In this document: piece after piece, positions 1 to 11,080 of the stretch | How the letters are laid out: the number at the start of each line of letters is the position of its first letter | Position numbering within the stretch: position 1 is the stretch's first letter | The notes under the pieces: model-generated | Databases searched by the model: none | Told to the model about the DNA's origin: nothing | Seen by the model: the letters and a program-made list of their open reading frames with translations, nothing else | NCBI GenBank assembly: GCA_032173965.1 | Contig: CM063298.1 | Coordinates: 8,183,501-8,247,500 of the forward strand | From: Sitta carolinensis | Lineage: Eukaryota; Chordata; Aves; Passeriformes; Sittidae | Length of the DNA stretch: 64,000 bases | Reading direction: 5' to 3' | Made by a program: the position numbers and the translations under genes

Positions 1-3000
1 CTCCAAGCAGCAGCAGCCTTCCCACTGCCTTCCCTTCCCCTTTGGCTACCAGCACAGGGGATACTGAGTGCCAGGACCCTGGCTGTCCTCTGCTCTGGGA
101 GAGGTGCTGCTTCACCTCTGCTCTACAAATATGATTTATTTTCAGAAGTTAAACCTGAGGTCTGACAAAGACCCCACAGCTTGGGCCAGCAATATGGGCT
201 GTCCAGGGGAGAGGGCCTTGCTTGCTAACAGCATCCAGACTAGGGCTAAATTAATTTCCCACAAATCTGAAATGCTCTGCCAGTTTCCCAGCTTCTCAGC
301 ATCTCTGCTGGGGTTGCCTGTTACTTATTTCCCTGAGTTCTTAGATGTACAGCAGGTTTTGCAGAGGTGATGCCCCAGTCCCATCCCCTTGTGCTGTCAG
401 CACCCAGAACCTTTCCTCATTCCAGCTCTTGATGAGGGGTTTCTCTTGTGGCCCCAGGTGACTCCAGCTGTTCCCAGCTGCAGGAAAGGCAGGGAGGAAG
501 AGAGCTGGGGATAAGAAGTCTCCTCTGTCCTGCTTTGTTTTGGGGCAGTGTGGGTGGTTCACCCCTTTGAGGGGAGGCTCTGAAGGCTCACCTGTCTGTG
601 CCTGGCACAGAGGCACCAGGGCCATGCCAGCCTGGCCATGCCTGGGTGCTGGGGTGGCACTGGGAGCTTCCCTGTGTCATTCCCCTGTCCAGTGCAGTGA
701 GGCTGGAGCAAATGCACCTGCCCCTGTGAGTGCTGAGCAAAGGGCTGGTCAGGGGGCAGATGCCAGGGATGGGTGGATTAAAGTGTTGGGAGTGTCATCA
801 GAGCAGCAGTTTCTCTCTGCAACCCATGGGGGCTTATGTGAAAAATGAAATTTCTGTCTATCTCCTTCCTTGTGCTTTCTCATCACCGCCAACGGAGCCG
901 AAGATGGGAGAGGATTTTTTCCCTATATTTAGCTTTGGAGAAATTGCTATAACTAATCGGCTTTAGGTTCTGCGTTCTCTCTTTTATTTTATCTTTTCCT
1001 GTCACTAAGACCTTGTCATGTGGCTGTGGGCTGCAGCTCGCTGGCTCTCTGTTTGCTGGGCTTTCATGGAGTCAATTAATAACCCGTAAAAATAACACCT
1101 CCAGCTGTTCCACTTGCAGCTGCCAGGCTGGAGTCTAATTATGGGGCCTTGGATCCCAAATCCTGCTTTGCATGTAAAAGTGCTAGTGAATAGGAAGAGG
1201 CAGAGGAGATGGCAGTGCAAAAAAGGAATGTGGTTTGGGGTCTATTTTTAGCCTTTTCAAACCAAATGTAAAAAGACCCTTAGGCTGCTTGTGTCCTGCT
1301 GAATGTGATCACATGCACAATATTGTTCCCATGGCAAAGAGCAGCAGCCAGGGTGGGTTGGGGGTTATTTTTGGCAATTAACTTGCCTACATTGCCAGCC
1401 TCCTTCTGGGTTAGTTTGCACAGTGCCGTGTTGTGGCTCACATCCCTGTGCTAATGGGTTTACTGCAATCAGCTCCAGTTCTCTCTGTGCTCCTCAACGT
1501 GCCAGGGCAGTGGTGGGGAGGGGAGCTGCTCACCAGGGTATCCCACAGAGTGGTGGGTGGTAAAGGGGTGCTCAGCCTCCCTCAGAAAGTCCTTTCCTGC
1601 TGACTGTGACACAAAACTAATTTAGCTGGGGCTCTGGTGGGCAGGTGATGGTCTCACATCATCCTGTCTATTGTGCACCCTCATCTGCTTTCCTAGCTGG
1701 ATGTTGTCTCTGGGTGAACTCTGGCCAGATTTCTCCTCTGCTTCTCTGGAGCCTCTGCTGGGCTCTTTCTGCCTCAAGTCCCACCACTGCCATGTTCACC
1801 TGCCTCTTGCCTCCTGCTGGGTGCTCCAGACACTCTTTTCTTGCTCCCCACAGAAGTGGTGCAGCAAAGGCCCACGGGGGCCCAGGTGCATGAGGGGTGC
1901 TGGGAATGGGGCACAAGGAAAGCATTGGGCTCATTTCAAGTCTCTGTCCAGAGTTTTCTGGGAGCATTTCAGTCCTTTCCATCTCCTGGCTCTTCCTTAA
2001 TTCAGACTCAGCCTGACTGTGACCAAAAACAAATTGAACAGCTGTTCATTAGATAAATTCTTAGTGGTCACACATTAGCCTGTAGCCACCAGCTTGAAGC
2101 CGTGACTGCAAATAGGCTTCCTGTGCTGGAGACCATCCCTCTTGTCAAAACAAGTTATTTGGAGACTGATACTGAAACCTGCCCTCAGAAAAATCTGACA
2201 CCTCCCACTTGCACAGGGGTTGCAGAGCCGTCCCTGTGACAATGCCACCTCTTCCCTGTCTCCTCTGGTGACAGTCACCAGAGCCGGCAGGTGTTAAAGA
2301 TCTTCTCTCTCAGCCCTTGGGGGATGGATCCACACTGTCAGAGCGTGTCCCTCCGGTGGAGCTCTGCTCTGAGCTCACTCAGCCAGGGCCAGAGGATGCT
2401 ATCAATCCGTCCAGCCTTGCCTGGCAAACAGATTGCAAACGTGCCTTTCCATCACGCACTGCATTAGCCCAATTAATTCCAGGCCAGGCAGCCAGCGGTG
2501 CTCGAGGCTGACACAGACGATGCTGCAGCCGTGTCAGGACCAGCAGAGCTGCTGTGCCAGCTCCCTGCTCTCTGCAGCCCTCTGCTCAGCCGTGCCCTCT
2601 GCCTCACACCTCTCCGAGCGCCCCACTGCAATCCCTGGCACAGACAATTCAATTGGAAGGAACATCTGTCTGGCAATTGTGCTCCCATTCGGGCTGCCGC
2701 CGCCGCCACGGACTGACATCTTTCTTTAATCTCCTAAACACAGGCACGCCTGTGGAGCACAGGAAGGTCCTCCCCCGTGACAAGGAGAAAGAAATTAGCC
2801 AGCAGATCGAGGGAGTATAGCAAATAATGAGATTGCCTTGGATACAGGACCGGAATTCATGCAGAGCATGATGCTGATGGGAGACGATAAGCGATTCCTG
2901 GGGTCTGCAAGCAGCGTCACGAAACTCGCATTTCTCAAGTTCTGAGACACACAGGGACGAAGGATGCCAGCACAGGCCTCATCCACAGACTGCAAGTTAA

Positions 3001-6000
3001 AAAATAAATCTTAAAATAGCAATACTGGTAGTTATTTTGGTGTGCAAGTGCCTCATAATGCCTCGTTTTCCTCCAGGCACAGGAATAAGCTGTACAGACA
3101 CAGGCACTGTGATGCTGGAGGAGCAGCAGTCACAAAGGCAACTTGTCCTGACAGAGCTCTACTGAAAGGTGCTGTGTTTACCCACAGGGTGCAGGCCCAG
3201 CTCTAGTGGAGCCAGCGTGTCCTTTAAAAGGAGATGGATTTGTGCAATACTTGTATAGTAAGTAATTGTTTCTTATTACTCCTCTTGTATTAAAAAAAAT
3301 AATAATTATCAACCCATTAGAGGCAAATAGGGACAAAGTCTTTACCCGGTGAGTGACCCAGCAGCTTGATTCAGTGCTTGTTGAAGCAGCTGAGAGTATC
3401 TGTACTGTCAGACTCATTAAAAGGAGGGATGGTAAACAGCCTTTGTTTTTATTTTTATAGGAAATTTACTCATCATTTCTGCTGAGCCTTTGGCTGAGAG
3501 TCCTATTTTTCTAAGGAATGAGTGATCAGATCCTGGCAGTGCTTTAAGTCATTTAAAGCAGACTGGAAACAGACTGTTCCCTGGAAGGCAGGTACCAGGC
3601 AGCTCCCAGGCAGTGGCACATGGACGCAAGGGTTGTTTGCAAAGGAAAATAGAAAAGCTGAGTGTTCTCAAGAGCCCAGTGAACCCTTCCTCACAACTTC
3701 AGCTCTGTGTATTACGAGCTTGACATCTTCAGCATCAATAAAACACCTCAGCAATTTAGTTGTTATCCAAGTGTTTTTCCCTCTATTCACTTTACCTTTA
3801 TTTCCTTTACTGGAAAAAAGGTCATGGAGGTGAGTTCTCTTTAATCTGTGCCACCTCCTGATGTCTGAAGGATAAAATAACCCAGTGGGAGCCCCAGAGA
3901 GTGTCCCCTGCTCCTCACAGCCCCCCCTAGAAAACAGTGCTATCAGGCTTTTAGGTGTTACAAACATCCAACACAGGCATTGGAATAAATGTTGGGTCCG
4001 ATTCTTCACCCAGAGTATCCCCTCGCCCAGCTCCTCACATTTAATGATCTCTGCACGTGCAGCCCCCTGCACCACCTGCTCACTTTAGGTTTGGAGTCTC
4101 AGGGCTCCTGAGGAGCGACAGGGAGCTGGAGGCAGGGAGCCTTGGCTGGGGACAGGCTCGCAGGGAAAGCATGGCACTGAGGGCTGGGACAGTGCCACAC
4201 GCTCATCCCCACTCCTCTGGTTTATGAATCAGGACTCGCTGCTGTTTGCTCGGGTTTGTCTGCGTAACCTTTGCTGTCAATGGGGCCGGTGCTCTGATGT
4301 CACTGCTGGACTCAGAGAGCTGGCAGCTGGTGTCCCTGGCCAGCTCCCAGCCTACAATTCAATTTTCCTACCAGTCACTTGAGAAGACAGGAAAAAACAT
4401 GTTTCTGCCTGTTTGTGGCATCAAGACATAAAGGGCTCCAGTCTACAAGGTCATTTAAGGCTTTTCTATGGGAAAGCTCAGATAAATCAAACAGTGGTAT
4501 AAAGTTAATACACCTTCACTTATGGTGCAATAAACTACAGTAAACTAAGGCTGGTTTAATCCTGAATAAAAATCTCACCAGGGAGTGTAACACCTTCTAG
4601 GTATCGTACATTAACATCCCCTCTCTGAATGCAGGCCAGTCTGGAGATATTTACCCTTATCCCATTCTTGTGAATAGTGGAAAACTACTGCAGAGCTGAA
4701 AGTCAGGAATACCTGGAAATAAGGGAACCACCCAGGAAGTGAGGAGCTCAGTTCTCCTTTCTCATACTGACTTACTGTGTGAGTTTTCCTATGGCATTTT
4801 GTGAGCCTCAGTATTTATACTGCATATTGGGATTATTAGTGTCTTCCTTGCTGTTATGAAGGTCTTTAAGATCTCCAGAGATACGTGGAGAAATTTTTCC
4901 TCTCGTTCACTGTTTCCCCAGTGCAGGCTGTCCAGGGAGCTTACAAAAATATGTACGACTGTAATGGATGGGCACATTCAGGTCTGTGTCTGGAGGGCTG
5001 AACTTGGGGGGTCACAGTTACTTTTAAGAGAAGAGGGGTGAAGGAGTTCACACATCCTCACATCCAGCTTTACCAGTTTATCCCTCCCTAGACTGACAAG
5101 GGAAAGCAAAAAAGGTGACACCTAGTGAAATAGCTGTGATGCATTAAATAAAAACTCTGTGCAAACCAGAATCAATGTCCCCAGGGCACAACTCTGTTCC
5201 ATTAACTGTTTGTCACTCATCATGCTTATTATTATTCCCATCCTGCTGGCAGCGTTATCATTTGGGACCATTTCCTTGGCTTTAATGGTTTAGGAAGCAG
5301 GTATTTATTTCAATGCAGCCAGTAGTACATAAAAAATTCCACTGACTCAGACAGGACTGATTTGTTAGGGAACGGCTCTTGAAGCACTTCAGTGTGTCTG
5401 AACAAAAACTCATTCCTTTTCCACATATTTTAATAAATGTACAGCTTAGCGACAAGACCTTGAGTGAACACGTTCTCTCTTGTCATGAACTGCTGACAAT
5501 CTCCTCTCTTTAGCACAGCAGCTCTGAAGATGAGACTTGATGGACAGTAAGAAATCAGGATCACTTTGCTTTTCTTCACTGCCTGGGATGCAAACAAAAG
5601 AAACCAGAGCAAGTTCCTGCCTGTTGAAATTCCAGGAGCTTGAGCTGCATTCCAGCATGGCTGAGAGGCATTTTGAATCTTTTCTCATATGCATCAGCCC
5701 TGCACTGCTCCCAAGCAACCACACTTTCAGTGAGTTATTATTAATAGTAAAGGATTGACTACCAATAGTTCTCATTAATTTCCATGGCAATATTGCCTGA
5801 ATCAAGATAACAGTTGCTTTGAGTTGTGTAACTAAAGTTCATGACGTGAAGGAATGCAATCCAGGGAAAGTGCTCAGATGGAAGGGAAGTGGCAGACCTT
5901 GCATAACCTCCCTAAGGCCAAACTTCCCTTCATATCTAGCAGGCTGTGTTCCTAATATTCCAAAAATATGGAACCGTTTGCACTTTTGGCCTGTGTCCTC

Positions 6001-7379
6001 TGGGCTTCAGTCTCTAGCACACCTCACAGCTTTCCTGAAACATTTCACCCACACATTTATTCATTATATTCCTCCAAATGATGCATGGCTGGAGCTTCCA
6101 TAACAGAAAATGTAACAGGAAAATAAATGACAGTAGAAAAATTTAAACCCATATTACTTTCCTCTTCTTTGTCTATCTTGCTCAGATTGTTGTTTCTGCA
6201 AAAACCAGCTGAGACTATGACTGACTTAGACATTAAATTATGGATTTTCACTCTGTCAATAAACTCCAAATACCTTTAAAAGTCCAAATAAAGCTTTTCT
6301 GGTTACCTGGCCATTTGGTGAAATAGAGGCGGTCAGTAAGAATTAAAACATTTCCAGAATCAAAGAGGGAAATGTTATGAACAAAGAGGAATCTGAGTGG
6401 GCGTAAATTCCTCACCCTGCTATACCAGTATGATTATATCTCAGGCTTTCAGAGCAGGAAAAGGATGTTGCAGGCATAATGGCATGGAATATCAATCAGA
6501 TAGCTAAATCTAATTACAGTTAACTAGTTAACTCCAGCTACATGAAGGCAACTGGCCAAGTGCCACAACAGAACTGAGATTCAGAACAATTTCTCAACAC
6601 ATGAAACAACTTCATGTGAGGGCTCGTTCAGATCAGACAAGAGGCTGTGCTTGACTAACTTTAAAAGACACAAGGTTTGTATAAGAAATAATGGTAGCTT
6701 AATCCCTCATTAGTGGTAACACCAAATTCAGCTTTCCTAGGGAAGGAATTGCATCAAAATGTCAGGACATGACTCTGAATTTTAGTAGATTTATATTCTG
6801 AGGGAGTGAGCCATTAATAAAAGATATTGTGGGTAAACAAAGTGTCTCAATAGTTCTGCCGAAGGGAGCAGACACACGGGTTCCCAACTTTCAAGTCCTT
6901 ATTTTAACACAGTTTGTGATACTCTGGTACTGTAAAAACCACCGTTGTACTTCTTGCTTTTAGTACATCACAGTTAAACCACACATGATGTGAGACAAAG
7001 CTCTTTGAGGCCTCCCAGGCTGGGAATGCCCTGAGCTGGGTGAATGGTGGCTGATTGTGGAGGCAGAGAAGAGGCAAAGGATGCTCCAGCAGTGCCTGAG
7101 GTGGGTCCCAGAGCACTGGCAGCACCACGGCCCTGAAGCACGGGGCTGTGCCCTTGCCCTGAGCTGTCCCTGCCCCTGATGGTGCCTGAAACCCACCCAG
7201 AGCCCCCAGAGCCCCGCGCCGAGGGAGCCATGAGGGGGAGGGACCGCAGGAGGCTGGGGGCTGAGGGGACGGGAGGTGCCTGCAGAAGGGGCTGTGTCCT
7301 GCTGCCCAAGCCCCCCGGTGCAGGGGGGTGTGTACAGCACTGTGTGTGCTTGAGAGGGGCTCTGCCCCTCTGCTCACTC
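1..7379. other. Upstream intergenic DNA, no gene recognised
   Basis: No open frame here looks like a conserved protein, and no chain of exons with splice sites can be built. Open frames are short (at most about 160 codons) and overlap on both strands, as expected by chance. Parts look like possible regulatory DNA: a motif cluster at about 0.92-1.25 kb, and a CpG-retaining stretch at about 2.4-3.0 kb with homeodomain-type AATTAATT. No tRNA, rRNA or small nucleolar RNA was recognised by eye. The nearest upstream gene in mammals (MGAT5B) is not detectable in this part. Confidence 0.6.
923..1251. promoter_or_regulatory. Candidate muscle-type enhancer (MEF2/E-box/TEAD cluster)
   Basis: Two exact matches to the MEF2 consensus YTAWWWWTAR lie at 923-932 (CTATATTTAG) and 1242-1251 (CTATTTTTAG). 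Between them are three closely packed E-boxes, CAGCTG at 1102, CACTTG at 1111 and CAGCTG at 1117, and a TEAD/MCAT-type GGAATG at 1225. CAGCTG is the type of E-box favoured by MyoD-family factors, and MEF2, E-box and MCAT sites together are typical of striated-muscle enhancers. The motifs are seen directly; enhancer function is inference. Single sites of this kind are common by chance, so the grouping is the only argument. Confidence 0.3.
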
Positions 7380-7567
7380 AGGTGAGACCCCACCTGGAAT
7401 ACTCGGGGGCTCCTGCACAGTACATGGACCTGTTGCAGCGAGTACAGAGGAGGAGCCAAGCTGACTGGAGGGATGGAGCAGTTCTGATATGAGGAAAGGC
7501 TGGGAGAATTGGGTTTGTTCAGCCTGGAGAAGACTCTGGGATGACCTAATTGTGCCTTCTAGTACAG
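7380..7567 (+). mobile_element. CR1 LINE fragment, left part (interrupted)
   Basis: The sequence starts with the typical CR1 wording for 'gtgagaccccacctggaata' and continues through 'ttcagcctggagaaga', both hallmarks of the 3' region of avian CR1 retrotransposons. It breaks off after 'tgccttctagta' and resumes at about 7800. It is a diverged 5'-truncated copy with no intact reading frame. Recognition is from memory of the family, so the edges are approximate. Confidence 0.75.
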
Positions 7568-7800
7568 ACTCACAGAGTCACAGGACCTGCTGAGTTGGAA
7601 GGGACCCACCAGGACCATGGAGTCCAACTCCTGGGTACAGGACACCCCCAGAGTCCCACCCTGTGAGGGCATTGCCCAAATGCTCCTTGATCTCCAACAG
7701 GCTTGGTGCTGTGGCCACCTCCCTGAGGAGCCTGTTCCAGTGCTCAGCTCCGGGTGAAAAACTTCTCATATCCAACCTAAACCTGCCCTGAGCTCCATGC
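7568..7800 (-). mobile_element. CR1 LINE 3' fragment inserted in opposite orientation
   Basis: The stretch reads as the reverse complement of a CR1 3' end: 'gttggaagggaccc' followed by 'agtccaactcc', then 'gcctgttccagtg', 'aacttctcatatccaacct' and 'aaacctgccctgagct'. It sits inside the + strand CR1 copy, so it inserted later. Flanking CR1 text on the two sides joins up around it. Confidence 0.7.
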
Positions 7801-8018
7801 TGATCCTGAAGGGAGCCTACAAGAAAGATGGGGGGAAGAGTATTTCCAGGACAGGGGGGAATGGCTTCACACTGACAGAGAGGAGGTTTCCATTGGTCTA
7901 GTCATCATTCCTGGAGGTGTTTAAGAGTGGATGTGGCACTTAGAGCCATGGTCTAATTGGCAAGGTGGTGTTAGGTCACAGGTTGGACTTGGTGATCTCA
8001 AAGGTCTGTTCCAGCCTT
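7801..8018 (+). mobile_element. CR1 LINE fragment, right part (3' end)
   Basis: This continues the + strand CR1: 'gaagggagcctacaagaaag', 'gaatggcttcacactgacag', 'cctggaggtgtttaagagtg', and the terminal 'ggttggacttggtgatctca' followed by 'aggtctgttccagcc'. It ends at the usual CR1 3' region. It is the downstream half of the copy that begins near 7380. Confidence 0.75.
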
Positions 8019-9017
8019 ACTGTGAAAAGCTAAGTTCACGCTATGGAATTCTTTTAGAAGTTTAATAAGGGACAAAAGAAGGGACAAAATGGCCAGCACT
8101 GGGTGTCTTTGGCAATTAGCCAGAGAGCACCCCAGTAGTTATCTTTATACTGTTACATTTCTGAGGTACATGCATATTCATGTCTTTCATGCATTATTCA
8201 ATCATTCTTGTGAACTTTTTGGTGTTACAGGAAATTCTTCTGCTTGGCTTCTTCACACTCTGGCTTATCAGTATGACATCCTGTGTGTCAAGCTAATATA
8301 TTTTATTCCTCCTTGTGTCTCTATCCTGTTGTTTCACATCCTTCAATAAGGATTTAGTACCTCCCCTTAAATTTAACATGGTATTTTCTAACTGTCCTCC
8401 AGTGTTCTGGTTTGTGTCACAGTTATCTTATCACTTGGAGACTTCAGTCAGCAGAAAGGGGGGGTAACATGATTGCTTTACACCATTTGTTTGGTTATAT
8501 AGAGGTGTTTTAACACCCGGTGTTTAGCTAAGGCCTATAATATACATTCACCACACTACTATTTCTATAAGCTATGCACTACATACTTAAAACTGATAGA
8601 TTGCTGACAAACAGCTAAACAAAGGTATATATGATATCTAAATACTTATGACCAATGCAAAAACTAATCTATAAATACGAAAGCCAACATCATTTTGTAG
8701 TGTTTCTTAACATAACTGATCCTGTGATTCGAGATTTGGAAGAAATTCTTCTTTGTGAGGGTGGCGAGGCAGCGGTGCCGGGCAGCGCTCGAAGCGCTGC
8801 GGTCCCGTGTCGGCTGCGCCGGCCCTCGGCAGCGGCTCGGACTGGCCGACCATTAACCCGCTCCCACCCGAGCCATGCCCTCACGAGAGGTGAGAAAAAC
8901 GGGCAAAGAGACCAGCTCCTTTTTTTTTTGACGCCTTTACTTAGGTCAGCTCTTAGGTGGGGGACTCAAGGCGTCGCGCACCCCGCCGCTGTTCCCACTG
9001 GGCGACGCTGAGGAGGA
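8019..9017. other. Unclassified stretch, possibly an interspersed repeat
   Basis: No gene recognised. The left part (to about 8700) is AT-rich. The right part (8754-9010) becomes CpG-rich with a run of T at about 8920. A piece at 8857-8887 resembles one unit of the 35-bp minisatellite found 1.2 kb downstream. The sharp composition change and this shared unit suggest an inserted element such as a long terminal repeat, but no terminal repeats or coding remnants could be confirmed. Confidence 0.3.
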
Positions 9018-9614
9018 GGAGGTGCACAGCTTTGTGTCTCGGCGGAGCTGGGGCTGAGCAGGAGGTGCACAGCTTTGTGTCTCAGCAGAGTTGGGGCTGA
9101 GCAGGAGGTGCACAGCTTTGTGTCTCAGCAGAGTTGGGGCTGAGCAGGAGGTGCACAGCTTTGTGTCTCAGCACAGCTGGGGCTGAGCAGGAGGTGCACA
9201 GCTTTGTGTCATGGCAGAGCTGGAGCTGAGCAGGAGGTGCACAGCTTTGTGTCTCAGCAGAGTTGGGGCTGAGCAGGGGGTGCACAGCTTTGTGTCTCAG
9301 CAGAGTTGGGGCTGAGCAGGGGGTGCACAGCTTTGTGTCTCAGCAGAGTTGGGGCTGAGCAGGGGGTGCACAGCTTTGTGTCTCGGCGGAGCTGGGGCTG
9401 AGCAGGAGGTGCACAGCTTTGTGTCTCAGCAGAGTTGGGGCTGAGCAGGGGGTGCACAGCTTTGTGTCTCGGCGGAGCTGGGGCTGAGCAGGAGGTGCAC
9501 AGCTTTGTGTCTCAGCAGAGTTGGGGCTGAGCAGGGGGTGCACAGCTTTGTGTCATGGCAGAGCTGGAGCTGAGCAGGAGGTGCACAGCTTTGTGTCTCG
9601 GCACAGCTGGGGCT
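9018..9614. repeat. 43-bp minisatellite, about 14 copies
   Basis: A 43-bp unit starting 'ggaggtgcacagctttgtgt' recurs at 9018, 9061, 9104, 9147, 9190 and on to 9577 with no length change, 13 full copies plus a 38-bp partial. Units differ at a few positions: cagcagagtt, cggcggagct, cagcacagct or catggcagag in the middle, and ggagg or ggggg at the start. From about 9319 to 9533 the two commonest types alternate, an 86-bp higher-order period. The short minus-strand open frames across it (MHPLLSP...) are products of the repeat, not genes. Confidence 0.95.
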
Positions 9615-10084
9615 TCTGTCCTCATGAGAGCCCTCAGGAAAAGCCAGTTTTCTGGTGGTCTAGAGCTGTCATTTACACAGAGTGCTGTCCAAGTCATGGT
9701 GACAGGACAGAACCTCCAGTTGCTGGTATATGATTTTCTGTGATTCTATCAGGCTGGAGTTACAGTTTTTATTCTCTAGTTGTATGCTGGTTCATTGTTT
9801 TGAGGGTCCTAATTGCACCAGAGGCCCTTCTTTTGCATATAATTGGTGTCCAAGTTCTTCTGGGAGCAGAGGGGGCGGTTTCCCGAAGAAAAGCGACATG
9901 GATACAGAGTGACAAGGGACATGGATACAGGGTTACAGATACAGGATTGGAGCCTCGAAAGGGATCTTAACATTCAACAACAACAAAAGGCAAATCTAGA
10001 ACTTTAACATTCAACATTTAACAATAACCTAACATATTAATTAAGAGCTTGTGTCTTTGGGATCTTATTCTTTACAACGGCACT
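9615..10084. other. Non-repetitive spacer between two minisatellites, no gene seen
   Basis: Between the 43-bp and 35-bp arrays the DNA is mostly AT-rich and unique by eye. It has short imperfect local repeats ('gacatggatacag' near 9895 and 9919; 'ttaacattcaaca' near 9968 and 10003). No exon, RNA gene or transposon end was recognised. Confidence 0.5.
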
Positions 10085-10662
10085 GCCCGCTCCCACCTGA
10101 ACCGTGCCCTCACGGCGCCCGAGCCGTGCCCTCACGGCTCTGTCCCGCTCCCGCCCCGGCCATGCCATCACGGCTCTGTCCCGCTCCCGCCCGGCCATGC
10201 CCCCACGGCTCTGCCCGCCCCGGCCATGCCCTCACGGCTCTGTCCCGCTCCCGCCCGGCCATGCCCCCACGGCTCTACCCGCCCCGGCCATGCCCTCACG
10301 GCTCTGTCCCGCTCCCGCCCGGCCATGCCCCCACGGCTCTGTCCCGCTCCCGTCCGGCCATGCCATCACGGCTCAGCCCCGCTCCCGCCCCGGCCATGCC
10401 CCCCGGCTCTGTCCCGCTCCCGCCCGGCCATGCCCTCACGGCTCTGTCCCGCTCCCGCCCGGCCATGCCCTCACGGCTCTGTCCCGCTCCCGCCCGGCCA
10501 TGCCCTCACGGCTCTGTCCCGCTCCCGCCGGCCATGCCCTCACGGCTCTGCCCGCCCCGGCCATGCCCTCACGGCTCTGTCCCGCTCCCGCCCGGCCGTG
10601 CCCTCACGGCTCTGTCCCGCTCTCCCGCCCGCCATGCCCTCACGGCTCTGCCCCGCTCCCCT
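10085..10662. repeat. 35-bp GC-rich minisatellite upstream of the promoter
   Basis: About 16 imperfect copies of a unit with 'ctgtcccgctcccgcc' followed by 'cggccatgccctcacgg'. Most are 35 bp; some are 36 bp, and some lack an internal segment (about 28-29 bp, 'ctctgcccgccccggccatg'). The array ends just before the CpG-island promoter. It has no stop codons in several frames, so it yields long artificial frames (MPSRLCPAPARP-like). The minus strand is rich in GGG runs (GGGCGGGAGCGGGAC in each unit). Confidence 0.93.
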
Positions 10663-10835
10663 CACGCCCGCCGGGCTCCCCGCGCATGCGCCCCGCGCGC
10701 CCCGCCCCGCCCCTGCAGCGCGCAGGCGCCGCGCCCGCCCCGCCCGGCCCCGCGCGCGACGGGCGGCGGCGCGCGCCCCTCCCGTGCAGGACGGCGCCCG
10801 CGGGCATGAGGGGAGAGCGCGGCCGGCGCCGAACG
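10663..10835 (+). promoter_or_regulatory. SEC14L1: CpG-island promoter and likely non-coding exon 1 of SEC14L1
   Basis: This is the most CpG-dense unique DNA upstream of the first coding exon. It has an NRF1-like palindrome GCGCATGCGC at 10682-10691, tandem Sp1-type GC boxes at about 10699-10713 and again at 10731-10750, and no TATA box, as is usual for a housekeeping promoter. A good 5' splice site (AACG|GTAAGG) at 10835/10836 gives a natural end for a 5' UTR exon that would splice to the acceptor at 12619/12620. The transcription start cannot be fixed from sequence. Human SEC14L1 uses several 5' UTR exons, so others may exist. Confidence 0.6.
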
Positions 10836-11080
10836 GTAAGGACGGTGCGAAGCCGCCGGCACCACCGGGCCCGCGGCAGCTTTCCCATTGTCCGCCCGCT
10901 CCCCGCCGGCTCCTCTCAGCGCTGGCTGCGGGGAGCCCCGAGGAGCGGTCGGTGGTGCTGGTGCCGGTGGTGGTTGGAGGGGTGTGGTGGTGGGGCGGGG
11001 GTCGCGGTCCTCGGGCGGGTCACGGCGGCGCCGCGACCGCTGCGCTCCGGCCGCCCCGGGCAGGCGGCTCTGGCCGGGTC

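Noticed and set aside
8735..8790. Possible CR1 fragment ('gaagaaattcttctttgtga' and 'gggtggcgaggca')
   Set aside because: Similarity to CR1 is suggestive for about 50 bases but the text diverges at once into CpG-rich DNA. Too short to call without an alignment.
9018..9614. CRISPR-like array of regular repeats
   Set aside because: The repeats are directly tandem with no unique spacers, and the genome is a vertebrate one.
9082..9697. Minus-strand frames of 61-67 codons with repeated SPNSAETQSCAPPAQ
   Set aside because: Products of the 43-bp minisatellite; they differ only by repeat shifts of 86 or 172 bp.
8040..10085. A complete endogenous retrovirus with two long terminal repeats
   Set aside because: Only one short shared segment (8857-8887 versus the start of the 35-bp array) was seen. 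There were no paired terminal repeats and no coding remnants by eye.
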